Below are positions 9,353 through 19,300 of a DNA stretch of 26,141 nt, piece by piece. How positions within the stretch are numbered: position 1 is the first letter of the stretch; the number at the start of each line of letters is the position of its first letter. The notes below the pieces were generated by a model that was not told the origin of the DNA, searched no databases, and saw only the letters and a program-made list of their open reading frames with translations. Made by a program: the position numbers and the translations under genes. Origin of the DNA: Bremia lactucae (lineage: Eukaryota > Oomycota > Peronosporomycetes > Peronosporales > Peronosporaceae); contig NC_090615.1 of the NCBI RefSeq assembly GCF_004359215.1, positions 4,828,009-4,854,149 on the forward strand, given 5' to 3'.

Positions 9353-10811
9353 CGCCCAACCCAGTGGCGACTGAGAAGGCCGCCGAATCACCCGGGGCCG
9401 AGTCCGTTAAGCCTTTGGGTTCTAACGTGACTAACAAAGAGGTCATGACGAGGTTGTTTGACTCGTCGGACCTCTTTGGTGAGGAGTCATCATCAGATGA
9501 CTCCGAGGGCGATGACCACTCTGATGATGTTAGTATGCGTCACCAAGAACTACGTCGTCGCGAAGGTAAGAGTGCTGCTGGTGGGGCTAGTTTGCATTAC
9601 CAGAAAATGAGTGATTTGAGAGATCACTCACAGGGCCAAGTTAGCGTTAAAGTTAACACGAGCCAACAGGAGAGTGACCGCAATATCATGCGGTTCGCTC
9701 CTGGAAAGAGGCCTTGGTTACCCTCTAAGAGTAACCTCATTCGTTGGTCTGGTATGACCAACGATCAGTATCATATTCTGTTATTCGACTTACCAGGCTT
9801 CAGAAGTCTGGTAAGGATAAAACAAAATTCTTCATCGATGCCTTTTTCCGGCATCGGTGGTACTCTTTTAAACGGGCAAAGGATGTCAAACCCTTTTTTT
9901 CAAGCTTGGAAAGCCTTTATACATAATGTTCAAAGATAGGCCGTGAGGTTTGGCTTGACAAGCTGAAAGCTTTCCGTGAACGGCTCGAGAAACGGACTGT
10001 AGTCGGTGCACGCTATAAGTTGCACTATTTGTCTAGAGAGGCAGGGATTCCTTACCTCTCGTGGAAGGAATCATGCTAATGATGTTTTAACGGTGCAGGT
10101 CATGCCCCTAAAAAACATGTTCACTCAAAGATCCTCATCGGAGGACTCTCATCTCTTACAAGATGCGTCAAGGGATTGAGGACCTCCAATCCTTTTACGA
10201 GCACGAGAAGCGCTCAGTCTCCGCTAGACCTTCTGCCGAGGAGGATGGGCCTCGTCGTACTGCAAGACGAGACCCGGAACGTCCAACATCAGCTGGAAAC
10301 GAGGTTCCCGACTATCATGCGAGGGTGGATACCCTCGCCAACAAATGAGATGACTCGTTCGAAACCTCTATGCCTCACGGTGGTTCAAGAAACTTTCTAC
10401 AAGAAAGCGCCTTTAACCGCCCGAATCCATCAACGGATGTGGAGGGGGAAGAAAGATCGGGTTCGCCTTGTTTGACGAGCCCGATTCAACATTGTGATTT
10501 TGATCACGCCCTTCATTATTTAGGGAGAATCTTGATCACGAGCGATCCCGTAGCCGCGCGTTAGCGGTGACGTCGATAATGTTTCTCGTGACCCGTTGAA
10601 AAGTTGTGCGCAGATTGCGACTGATCAACTGGCGAACGAAAGGACACATCAGTTCCTTCAAAACGAGCTATTGACAGCTCGTCAGAAGATCTCTTCCTTG
10701 GAGGAAAGAGTGGATCGTCTGATCCAAGAGAATCAGACCCTATTCCGAGACAATAAGTTTTTGGCTCGGAACCATCAGGCTTGGCTGATGCTCTTGACCG
10801 TTCCTGTGTAA
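9328..10811 (+). pseudogene. Element B antisense ORF (aORF), broken, function unknown
   Basis: This is the counterpart of the element A aORF, here on the plus strand because element B is reversed. The first part, frame 1 to 9939, has an acidic block (EESSSDDSEGDDHSDD) followed by RFAPGKRPWLP, matching RLAPEEKPWLL of A. A shifted frame at 9810-9926 reads FFIDAFFRHRWY and frame 1 reads QAWKAFIHNVQR, again as in A. GARYKLHYLSREAG lies at 10008-10050. A Ser/Arg/Glu-rich stretch follows in frame 2 (10163-10348). A coiled coil ends the frame in frame 3 at 10590-10811 (SSLEERVDRLIQENQTL). No ATG start is evident in frame 1 after the TAA at 9325-9327. The middle lies antisense to the element B chromodomain. 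Damage consists of at least four frame changes and a stop after codon 10346-10348. Confidence 0.72.
10236..10395 (-). pseudogene. Element B pol: chromodomain remnant
   Basis: On the minus strand this reads FLNHREA, stop, RFRTSHLICWRGYPPSHDS, then REPRFQLMLDVPGLVLQYD. It is clearly the same chromodomain as at 2052-2226. The Trp expected before EPR is Arg here (CGG, from 10310-10308), and a TAG at 10370-10368 interrupts the domain. It lies directly opposite the Ser/Arg/Glu-rich middle of the plus-strand aORF. Confidence 0.8.
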
Positions 10812-10829
10812 TCCGGAATCAGAAGCCTC

Positions 10830-11492
10830 GTACTGATGGTATAATGGAGACACCCCATCATAAAACGTAGGATGCGTACGCATACTACGAGGTAGCTCGA
10901 TCGTTCATGCATTGCCTTGGTGATATAATACACGAAAGGGGCCGATAGACAGTAATTTATTACTGCCTACATTTATCACTACATGCTTTGGTAAATACAC
11001 CGTAGACAGTAGAATTAGGTCATAAATTTTAAATGAAAGTATTTTTGCTTTTCCATTTTTGACAGATATCCATTTCTGTCGGTCCACAGCAACAGCGATT
11101 AAACCCTGTACGAAACGGACCACTGCTTCTCTAGCCAGCAGGAAATTACCTGCTGACTCGGTTTTAGTTTTGTTCTCGGTGCGACCGGCTCGCACGGCGA
11201 AGATATTAATATATTCATTATTAGTATTATCATTCTCATTAACAGTATTGTTTTGATGCTAAGTCTTTCAGCACCGTTGTCTAATTCAGTAATAGCATTA
11301 GTGTCATTACTCAGTTTGTCCACTTCAATGTTAATTATTTCAGCATTGGTATCCTTCGCATTGACCTTAAGACTAATGCGTAATGAGCAAGAGCTAAAAG
11401 GCCCCTTGTTCGAGCGAGTCCCCCCTAAAGAGTTACTATCAAACAGGGTAGGGATACGAGGGTGGATAAGCCATTCACGAAAAACGGTGTAC
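10830..11492 (-). pseudogene. Element B pol: integrase C-terminus with GPY/F module
   Basis: Minus-strand text runs from the end of the integrase core (TPFFVNGL at about 11490-11470, HPRIPTLF just after in another frame). A hydrophilic linker follows, then AREAVVRFVQGLIAVAVDRQK and SFKIYDLILLSTVYLPKHVV, ending with MRTHPTFYDG and YHQYEASDS at 10880-10815. It is the same module as in element A at 1100-1690. Relative to its duplicate at 12891-13450 it lacks six bases near 10950, which removes two residues just before the SIGPF segment. A TGA lies near 10906. Confidence 0.82.
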
Positions 11493-12122
11493 GCTTCGTA
11501 GAAAGTATGCCACACCTCGTGTCGTCATCCCCACCCATAATGATTTGCGTTTACACATCATGTATGAGTGCCACGATGCACCAACAAGTGGCCATCGTGG
11601 ACGTGAGAAGACCTATCTCACGATAAGTCGCGACTTCTACTGGCCACGCCAGTATCATTTCGTCCGCAAGTACACATGCACTTGCGTAGTTTATCAACGG
11701 GTGAAGCCCAGTGCTTCACCGGTGCTCCGTTACAACCTCTGCCTGTCCCGGCAGAGTGTTGGCAGTCTCTCCATGGACTTCGTCATCGGATTTACCAACG
11801 ACGAACAAAAGAACAGTGGTTCTCTTGTTTTTTGTTGATCGTTCAGCAACAAGGTGCATCTTGCTGCAGTACCGAAGTCGATCAAAGCCAAAAGCTATGC
11901 TCGTGTCTTTCTTGACACGATATTTCGACTTCATGGGTTACCCCGCGAACTGGTCTCAGATCGAGATCACAGATTCACGGCGGAATTTTGGTAAACACTG
12001 CTCGATCACTTGGAAGACAGTAAAAATGTCAAGTTCTGATCATCCTGATACAGATGGTCAGACGGAGCATGAGAGGAAGACTTTCAGACTCAGAGAGTCA
12101 CTTAGTTCTATTGAACTAATGG
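10939..12122. repeat. Left copy of a near-identical 1.18-kb direct repeat flanking a gap
   Basis: This segment matches 12891-14080 base for base except for one 6-base indel (near 10950/12903) and a handful of single-base differences that I noticed, such as AATTACC/AATCACC and GGAAGACAG/GGAACACAG. The left copy ends at the gap at 12122 and the right copy begins right after the gap. The match includes the first 50 bases of the element C LTR. Confidence 0.93.
11507..12029 (+). pseudogene. Integrase N-terminal half (HHCC and core), head-to-head with element B
   Basis: The plus strand reads TPRVVVIPTHNDLRLHI, then an HHCC domain (ECHDAPTSGHRG, KYTCTCVVYQRVK), then SMDFVIGF with the first catalytic Asp, and in later frames core text ending DTDGQTE. 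The second Cys of the zinc site has become Tyr (TAT in VVYQ). The sequence stops within the core's Glu motif, where the LTR of element C begins in the copy at 14030. Opposite orientation to the GPY/F module next door means the two halves do not form one gene. Frame changes occur near 11770 and after 11830. Confidence 0.82.
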
Positions 12123-12890
12123 NNNNNNNNNNNNNNNNNNNNNNNNNNNNNNNNNNNNNNNNNNNNNNNNNNNNNNNNNNNNNNNNNNNNNNNNNNNNNN
12201 NNNNNNNNNNNNNNNNNNNNNNNNNNNNNNNNNNNNNNNNNNNNNNNNNNNNNNNNNNNNNNNNNNNNNNNNNNNNNNNNNNNNNNNNNNNNNNNNNNNN
12301 NNNNNNNNNNNNNNNNNNNNNNNNNNNNNNNNNNNNNNNNNNNNNNNNNNNNNNNNNNNNNNNNNNNNNNNNNNNNNNNNNNNNNNNNNNNNNNNNNNNN
12401 NNNNNNNNNNNNNNNNNNNNNNNNNNNNNNNNNNNNNNNNNNNNNNNNNNNNNNNNNNNNNNNNNNNNNNNNNNNNNNNNNNNNNNNNNNNNNNNNNNNN
12501 NNNNNNNNNNNNNNNNNNNNNNNNNNNNNNNNNNNNNNNNNNNNNNNNNNNNNNNNNNNNNNNNNNNNNNNNNNNNNNNNNNNNNNNNNNNNNNNNNNNN
12601 NNNNNNNNNNNNNNNNNNNNNNNNNNNNNNNNNNNNNNNNNNNNNNNNNNNNNNNNNNNNNNNNNNNNNNNNNNNNNNNNNNNNNNNNNNNNNNNNNNNN
12701 NNNNNNNNNNNNNNNNNNNNNNNNNNNNNNNNNNNNNNNNNNNNNNNNNNNNNNNNNNNNNNNNNNNNNNNNNNNNNNNNNNNNNNNNNNNNNNNNNNNN
12801 NNNNNNNNNNNNNNNNNNNNNNNNNNNNNNNNNNNNNNNNNNNNNNNNNNNNNNNNNNNNNNNNNNNNNNNNNNNNNNNNNNNNNNNNNN
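12123..12890. other. Assembly gap (768 N)
   Basis: A run of N. Apparent long frames across it are artefacts. Confidence 0.99.
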
Positions 12891-13450
12891 GGGCCGATAG
12901 ACCTGGGCAGTAATTTATTACTGCCTACATTTATCACTTCATGCTTTGGTAAATACACCGTAGACAGTAGAATTAGGTCATAAATTTTAAATGAAAGTAT
13001 TTTTGCTTTTCCATTTTTGACAGATATCCATTTCTGTCGGTCCACAGCAACAGCGATTAAACCCTGTACGAAACGGACCACTGCTTCTCTAGCCAGCAGG
13101 AAATCACCTGCTGACTCGGTTTTAGTTTTGTTCTCGGTGCGACCGGCTCGCACGGCGAAGATATTAATATATTCATTATTAGTATTATCATTCTCATTAA
13201 CAGTATTGTTTTGATGCTAAGTCTTTCAGCACCGTTGTCTAATTCAGTAATAGCATTAGTGTCATTACTCAGTTTGTCCACTTCAATGTTAATTATTTCA
13301 GCATTGGTATCCTTCGCATTGACCTTAAGACTAATGCGTAATGAGCAAGAGCTAAAAGGCCCCTTGTTCGAGCGAGTCCCCCCTAAAGAGTTACTATCAA
13401 ACAGGGTAGGGATACGAGGGTGGATAAGCCATTCACGAAAAACGGTGTAC
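12891..13450 (-). pseudogene. GPY/F module, duplicate copy
   Basis: Same text as 10939-11492, starting at the gap edge: VRFVQGLIAVAVDRQK, then a KLLPRSIG end. The PR residues missing from the left copy are present here. The chromodomain and the aORF that should follow are absent because the gap intervenes. Confidence 0.8.
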
Positions 13451-13464
13451 GCTTCGTAGAAAGT

Positions 13465-14029
13465 ATGCCACACCTCGTGTCGTCATCCCCACCCATAATG
13501 ATTTGCGTTTACACATCATGTATGAGTGCCACGATGCACCAACAAGTGGCCATCGTGGACGTGAGAAGACCTATCTCACGATAAGTCGCGACTTCTACTG
13601 GCCACGCCAGTATCATTTCGTCCGCAAGTACACATGCACTTGCGTAGTTTATCAACGGGTGAAGCCCAGTGCTTCACCGGTGCTCCGTTACAACCTCTGC
13701 CTGTCCCGGCAGAGTGTTGGCAGTCTCTCCATGGACTTCGTCATCGGATTTACCAACGACGAACAAAAGAACAGTGGTTCTCTTGTTTTTTGTTGATCGT
13801 TCAGCAACAAGGTGCATCTTGCTGCAGTACCGAAGTCGATCAAAGCCAAAAGCTATGCTCGTGTCTTTCTTGACACGATATTTCGACTTCATGGGTTACC
13901 CCGCGAACTGGTCTCAGATCGAGATCACAGATTCACGGCGGAATTTTGGTAAACACTGCTCGATCACTTGGAACACAGTAAAAATGTCAAGTTCTGATCA
14001 TCCTGATACAGATGGTCAGACGGAGCATG
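13465..14029 (+). pseudogene. Integrase N-terminal half, duplicate copy, cut by element C
   Basis: Same content as 11507-12029: HHCC domain with the Cys-to-Tyr change, then the core up to GQTE. Directly after the GGTCAGACGGAGC run the sequence becomes the element C LTR, at about 14028-14030. The rest of the core is missing. This is the left flank of the complete element C. Confidence 0.82.
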
Positions 14030-14473
14030 AGAGGAAGACTTTCAGACTCAGAGAGTCACTTAGTTCTATTGAACTAATGGGTTTAACAACTCAGGGAGTC
14101 GTACAAGCTATTAAAGCTTAAGGAATCCTAGTTCAAGGGATTCAGGGGTTCGTAGAACCAAGTGCAAGAGGATATACCTTAGAAAGGCTTCTATCTCTTA
14201 CAGATCAATGCGCAAGCCTTAGGAAGGCTTAACGCTTTTAAGATCGAAAGGGGAACTGCACTTTATTTAGTTATATAAATCTAAAAATCTTACCCTACCT
14301 AATTAAAAACAGATTTTGGCCGCCAGATTTATATCTGGCGGCGACCACATTTGTTACCCATAATAAATGGAATTTAAGCAACTAACTATTTTGAAATTAG
14401 ATAAAAGGGTATTTTACCCGTAAAGTAAATGTTCCACAACAACGGTTCTCCAACCGATGTGTGCCCCATTACA
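14030..14473 (-). repeat. Element C 3' LTR, truncated at its outer edge
   Basis: Matches the right LTR from AGAGGAAGACTTTC to ATTACA. In element sense it starts TGTAATGGGGC at 14473, right after the polypurine tract. Its outer end lacks about 29 bases seen in the other LTR (the TGTAGCGGAGC edge). It also lacks a 12-base stretch near 14162 that the right copy has. Confidence 0.88.
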
Positions 14474-14484
14474 CCCTTCCCATC
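14474..14484 (-). other. Polypurine tract of element C
   Basis: In element sense the run GATGGGAAGGG immediately precedes TGTAATGGGG of the 3' LTR. Position and composition fit a plus-strand primer. Confidence 0.75.
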
Positions 14485-14583
14485 AGACTGTTGACACCGA
14501 GTGACAACATTCGCTTCATTTACTCCTTGAGGTTGAGACTTAAACAGCTAACCGTTCGGTTGTGTTTTTCATTCCTTTGTCTC

Positions 14584-15910
14584 ATGACAATCAAGCGTGA
14601 GTCACAGACTCTTAGTACTTTCTTCGACGATGAGGGAATGGTGAATTTGAAAGTCAATCTCCATTAGAGGAGGAGGAAAAGGAGCGTCGTTCTTTCACAC
14701 CTTCTCCTCCGGATGAACGTTGGCGGGCCCCGAATCCGTTCCCAGAACGTGGTGCCGCTGATGTCTTAACTGCATTGAGAAGGACACGGGACCCTGAGTC
14801 AACATCATTACGAATCCGCTCGATACAGAGCAAGAGCAGATAAACCTCATAGAGGAAAGAGCTCGTCGTCGAGCTGCCGAGAAAGCGAAAGCTAAAGCTC
14901 ATAGTAAATATAGATTCACTCAGCTTAGTGCGGACGAGCGTCTCAAAGAGATAGCGGGTCATAGCTTGGCCATCTGGATATTTGGTGACCCAGCGAGGAC
15001 GCCGGAGGAGATTACTGGTCGCGACGCTCTTCATGAGCAATACCTTACACCAAAGGTAATGACGCGAAGCCAGTATCTGACGCGTTTACGTGATCAAGCC
15101 CGTGGGGCTTCGGTGACCTCAATGTGGGAAATTCCGATCGTTATGTTTCCAAACGAAACAAGGAGTGAAAACGAAGTCTCATTTGAGAACTGGGTCCACT
15201 GGGACCGCCGACTTCGTAATATCTGGAATATCAGAGAGTCTGCGGATAGAGGTGATGTTCGTTTGGAACGGAAGCTTCGTTCGATTTCGCTAAGCTTAAG
15301 GCCAAAGGCCATTACGTTCTGCATTTATGCCACGAAACGAAGAAAGGCCTAGCCGATATTTCAGGGCTTCGGATGACCGTACAACTATGGATCGAAGCCG
15401 CACTGAGGCTATAGAGCCACCTCATCCCACGTTTAGTGGTGGGAAGCGTCGTTTGACGCGAGTTGACCCTGAGCTTGGCACTCAAAAACGTAACGGCGTA
15501 CGGGCAATCTTGCCGAAGAGGTACCTCGAACTCCCAAGAATTTTCAAAGAGGGGTACCCTAGCCACTTCACCAGATACTGGTATTGAACCTCACGACGAC
15601 ATCGCTTTAAAGTTTCTCCACATGAACTGAAGGTTCCCTCGCGCATCAAGCAGCGCGGGAGGAGGCCGAAATTTCGGTGGAAGCATTTGATGTTCTACGG
15701 CACGAGGTGCAACTCCTTCGTGAGGTCCTTGCTCGGGTTATGAGATCTGTCGAGGCGGTTCGGGCTCGTCTTTCGACGCTGGAGCGTCAGCAGCCTCGTT
15801 TAGAGGGCCAGTTGGATATCCTGGTGAGGATGCAGCAATCTGCGGCACGACCACCTGTCTCGGTGCAAGCGCCTTCAAGTCCACGTGGGAAGGGTCCCGT
15901 TATGGCTTAA
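14584..15910 (+). pseudogene. Element C antisense ORF (aORF), broken, function unknown
   Basis: Starting at ATG 14584, about 110 bases inside the LTR, the plus strand carries a hydrophilic protein in several frames. It opens with a short lead, then a Glu/Pro/Arg-rich part at about 14640-14810. Frame 2 from about 14815 to 15350 is the best block, with a basic helix (ARRRAAEKAKAKAHSKYR), FTQLSADERLKEIAG and WEIPIVMFPNETRSE. A shifted block near 15315-15345 reads HYVLHLCHETKKGL. The frame ends with a coiled coil at 15677-15910 (LRHEVQLLREVLARV, VRARLSTLERQQP) and a Pro/Ser tail. The stop lies opposite the pol motif GLLKP. The middle is antisense to the chromodomain at 15480-15665. Its layout copies the aORFs of A and B although the sequence differs. 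No known domain was recognised. Confidence 0.7.
15480..15665 (-). pseudogene. Element C pol: chromodomain
   Basis: The minus strand reads PPPALLDARGNLQF, then REVQYQYLVKWLGYP in a second frame, then ENSWEFEVPLRQDCP in the first frame. This is a chromodomain with its aromatic residues (VKW, NSW) intact and two one-base frameshifts. It differs in sequence from the A/B chromodomain, so C is a separate lineage. The antisense ORF overlaps all of it. Confidence 0.75.
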
Positions 15911-16360
15911 GCAAGCCAACGTAAGACACTGGGTGTATACGCAGCTTGCTAGAAAGGTTAAGCGTATAAGCTAGGCCCATCTTGGTCACGACCGTAAATG
16001 GTCCAATAAAGCGCGGGTGCAATTTGGTCTTGAAGATCGCGGAAACAAAGTTAGTAGGTAGATTTTTAGCGTTTAGTAAAACTCCGTCTCCGACATATAA
16101 GAATTACTACAGCTTCTGCCTTTGGCATCTGCTTGTTTTTGTGTTTGTCTTGGCTACCAGCAATCGTATCCCTTACGTGTCTTAAGACACTAAATCGCGT
16201 CGCGAGAAACTCGCTTACTTGTTTCCGAACGGTACCAGGGCTGATATCAGCAAGCCTATCGGCTAATTCTCCCACCAAGCCCTGAACCACGCAGTGGTAT
16301 CGTTGGAACGCGTGGGTGGGTAAGACCGTTTACATAGAATGGAGTATAGCCTGCAGAGGC
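15905..16360 (-). pseudogene. Element C pol: integrase C-terminus with GPY/F module
   Basis: Minus-strand text reads RKQVSEFLATRFSVLRHVRD at 16240-16170, then in other frames LLNAKNLPTNFVSAIFKTKL, HPRFIGPFTVV and RIHPVSYVGLLKP at about 15912. A TAA follows GLLKP where relatives continue with Tyr. GPY/F is well preserved apart from a shift near 16090. The linker to the chromodomain (15905-15670) is the stretch antisense to the aORF coiled coil. Confidence 0.83.
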
Positions 16361-16374
16361 ATGGACAGCGTTAT

Positions 16375-17045
16375 TTAACGCAAACTCCACCACTGGGAGC
16401 ATTGGACTTTAGCGATTTGGTGTCTGAGACACACGCTGCGTAAAACGTCTTCAATGACGCGATGGACACGTTCAATTTGACCATCGGTCTGCGGATGGTC
16501 CGCAGTGGACATATATAATTTGGTGCCAAGCACTCGGAAAATTAATTTCACGAATCTACCCGTGAAATGGGGGTCCCGATCAAGGACAATTGCCACTGGC
16601 AAACCATGTTGTCGAAACACGCGATCAATAAACAGCTTAGCTGTAACCTCTCCATCAATGGAATCCGGCACGGCCGCTACGTAAGCCATTTTGCACAATC
16701 GGTCAACAAAGACCACCAGACCGCAGTTACCGGCTGAATCTTTGGTAGCCCGAATACAAAATCCATACTAATAGACTCCCAGCAACCTATGGGGATGAGA
16801 AGGCTCGCCAGTGGCGCAGCAGCATGCGCCAAGGGTTTAACCGGTTGGCAAGTTTCGTATGTGTGAACATATGTGCTGACCTATAACGTTTAGGCCACCA
16901 ATAACTCTGGCTTACAAAGCCGTAGGTCTTTTCTCTACCGAGATGACCACCAATGACAGTATCATGTGCCTCATAGATATTCGGTACTTCAAATCCTCAT
17001 CATGAGGAACAACGACACGCGGAGGGTCCGCGATGTCTGTGCAAT
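16375..17045 (-). pseudogene. Element C pol: integrase zinc domain and catalytic core
   Basis: The HHCC region at about 17040-16835 reads EAHDTVIGGHLGREKTY. Its first Cys has become Tyr (TAC), giving YETCQ where other elements have CxxC. The core begins with SMDFVFGLP near 16770, which contains the first Asp. After a one-base shift comes the open frame 16716-16375, with VFVDRLCKMAYVA, Asp at 16581-16579 (LDRDPHF) and Glu at 16473-16471 (QIERVH). They are spaced D35E. The triad is therefore present but in two frames. The Ser before the second Asp has changed to Leu. Confidence 0.86.
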
Positions 17046-17790
17046 AAAGCTACAGGTCACTATCGATAGAAAGTCGATGTAACCTTGCACGCAAACGTGC
17101 CGGAAATTTAATACCTGAATCAGAGTTCTTTAAAGCTCGTAGCAGAGCTACACACTGTTCATCCTTGGCGTAAGCCGAACGGGTTAATTCAGGAATAGGC
17201 GACAAGATAGTCGTTAAATGTGAAAGCTCATAATCCGGCCTGCGTGATATCGCATCGGCCAAAGCATTCTGCTTACCGGGATTATACTTCACCTCAATGT
17301 TGTATTCCGCGAAAAAAGATACCCATCTGGTCAATCTCTGTGAGAGATGGAACGACTTAGTCGCCGTGCGTAATGACGCGTGATCTGTATACATCACAAA
17401 CGGCTTAGAGCCGAGCAGATGAACGCTAAATTTGACGAGAGCATACTTCATAGCAAGTAACTATTTGTCATGAACTAAGTAATTCTTTTCCGCAGCTTTA
17501 AGCTGTCTATACTCGAACGCAATAACACGTTCATGCCCATCAACATCTGTTTGTAACAGAGCACTGCCAATGGCAAAATCTGATGCGTCACGGACGACAC
17601 TAAAAGGCTAATTTGGGTTTGGCAGTGCCAGAATCGGGTCATGGATAAGACTATCCATAACTGCTTGAAAAACATTAATTTCGGTGCTAGTCCAGCACCA
17701 TTCTGTATCCTTTTTAAGGAGATTAGATGATGGCCTAGCCATATCCGCGTAATTTTCGCTTTATTTGTGTAAATAATTGGCAAGACCCAA
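17046..17790 (-). pseudogene. Element C pol: RNase H and linker
   Basis: The start of RNase H lies in mixed frames at 17610-17500 (DASDFAIGSALLQTD and GHERVIAFEYRQLKAAEKNY). A stop interrupts just before LLAMKYALVKF. The open frame 17451-17050 then gives YTDHASLRTATKSFHLSQR, RWVSFFAEYN and ADAISRRPDYE, followed by the linker to integrase. RNase H removes the RNA template during cDNA synthesis. It is the same family as elements E and A, at different distances. Confidence 0.85.
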
Positions 17791-18690
17791 CACTTACGCA
17801 AATCCTTTTGGCTTTTAGGAATAGGCCAATCTACTGTGGCTTTTACCTTAGCGGGATCCGCCATAAGGCCTCGCTTTCCAATGAAGCATGCTAAAAAGAA
17901 ATTTTCGTCTGCGCCAAAAATGCATTAAGATGCATTCGCATTCAATTTATTTGTGCGCATACACTCGAGCACTGCTCGCAAATGGTCTAAATGGTTGTCC
18001 ATATCCGACCGACCCTGCTGCGCACGATTATGGACAAAAATGTCATCGAAATAAGTCTGTGCATAACCTCGATGAGGGCGAAACAGTTGCGTCACTAGAC
18101 GATTTAATGTTGCCGAGACGTTGGAAAGCCCTTGTGGCATAACCAGCCACTCCCATAACATGCCGCTTTGGCTGCTAACCGCTGTTAGCGGGATATCGCT
18201 AGCTCTCATGAGCAATTGGTAGTAACCATCGACTAAGTCCAATGCACTGGACATTGTACATCGCACTATATTGTTCTGAAGAACATCCTTTCTAGAAAAG
18301 GGGGTTTGTGGTGGTATAGTGACAGCATTAAGCCATTAAGCTTATTATAAGCATGTACAATGCGCCATTTACCATTTGGCTTTTTGACACAAAATGTCGG
18401 TGTCGAATGAGGAGATTTTCACTATCGTGCCATTCAGCCTCGTGCTTAGCACGGAAGAAATCGTCTATGACGTCACAATGCTCCCTTAGTAAAGGCCATT
18501 GTCTTGTGACACAGTATTTGGTTCCCGGAACCAAGTCAATTTCATGACGAACACCTCTATCCGGAGGTAAAACAGATGGTGGATTATTACATACCACATC
18601 TTGAAATTTCTTAATCAAGGAATAGAAGGGATCCATAGGATCTTAAAGGATCGATGACCCATTTCGCGCACTAAGTGCAGCTTTTGTGTC
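17791..18690 (-). pseudogene. Element C pol: reverse transcriptase with intact YFDD
   Basis: The RT entry at 18636-18450 reads DPFYSLIKKFQDVVC, RGVRHEIDLVPGTKYC and REHCDVIDDFFRAKHEAE. A damaged fingers segment follows. The palm at 18266-17925 reads SALDLVDGYYQLL with the first Asp at 18239-18237, and YFDD at 18053-18042 with both catalytic Asp present. The thumb and connection start at 17864 (ADPAKVKATVDWPIPKSQKD). At least three frame changes make the protein non-functional, but the active-site residues are intact, unlike in element E. Confidence 0.9.
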
Positions 18691-18730
18691 ATCCACGACA
18701 GCTTCGTCTAGAAGTGACGATGAGTTTAAC

Positions 18731-19300
18731 TTAATTGTTGGTCTCAATGACCACCATCTCAGATAAGCCGCCAGCCTTTAAGGCTCGGCCGCACTCATCA
18801 ATAGACATTTCGTCAAGCTCTAAAAGAGCATGTAACGAAGGGATTGCTGCAAGGCTGACTTCCCCATCAATGTTACCGATTACACCATTTACAAGCGTAT
18901 GTAATTTCTCACTCGTATCACTTTGTGAGGGTATACACGCTTCGTGTCCATCCTGTCTTGGAGTGGAGACAATACGCCTCTTAGAGGCCGGGACATTCAC
19001 GTCCCCGGGTTTACCAGCCTGTATTGGTTCTATACAAGACATGGTGTCTAATTTGACATCTGATAAGGCGTTATGTAACTCAACTTCCTTATCCAGCGAG
19101 CGTTTACGTGTCGCTTCACGTGCATTAGGAGGGTTCGACCCAAAATACCCTGGCGAACCGCCAATAGTGTCACTATTGACACTCAGTATGGTGCCACCTC
19201 GGCCGACCATACTCGGTGGACTTAGACGTGCCACTCCACGTATCTCAAGGATATTTCACTATTGATGATTCGGCCTTAGGCCAAAAATGCTTTCAGCATT
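18731..19300 (-). pseudogene. Element C pol: spacer between protease and RT
   Basis: A 167-codon minus-strand frame at 19234-18731 is open throughout. It has no recognised domain. It is acidic and polar, with blocks such as [32 protein letters not shown] and [17 protein letters not shown]. The same blocks are found in element E at 7500-7930, so it is a conserved part of this family and not random. It may be a linker in the Pol polyprotein. Upstream, 19300-19235 is in another frame and contains a stop. Confidence 0.7.

Larger units (their letters stand above)
12891..14080. repeat. Right copy of the near-identical direct repeat
   Basis: This copy matches 10939-12122, at a period of 1,952 bases. 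It keeps six bases that the left copy lacks and so looks slightly more ancestral at that point. It runs without interruption into element C, whereas the left copy runs without interruption into element B. Confidence 0.93.

Noticed and set aside
11711..12913. 400-codon plus frame and 345-codon minus frame across 12123-12890
   Set aside because: Most residues are unknown because the frames run through the N gap. Only the flanking pieces are real sequence, and these are integrase fragments already listed.
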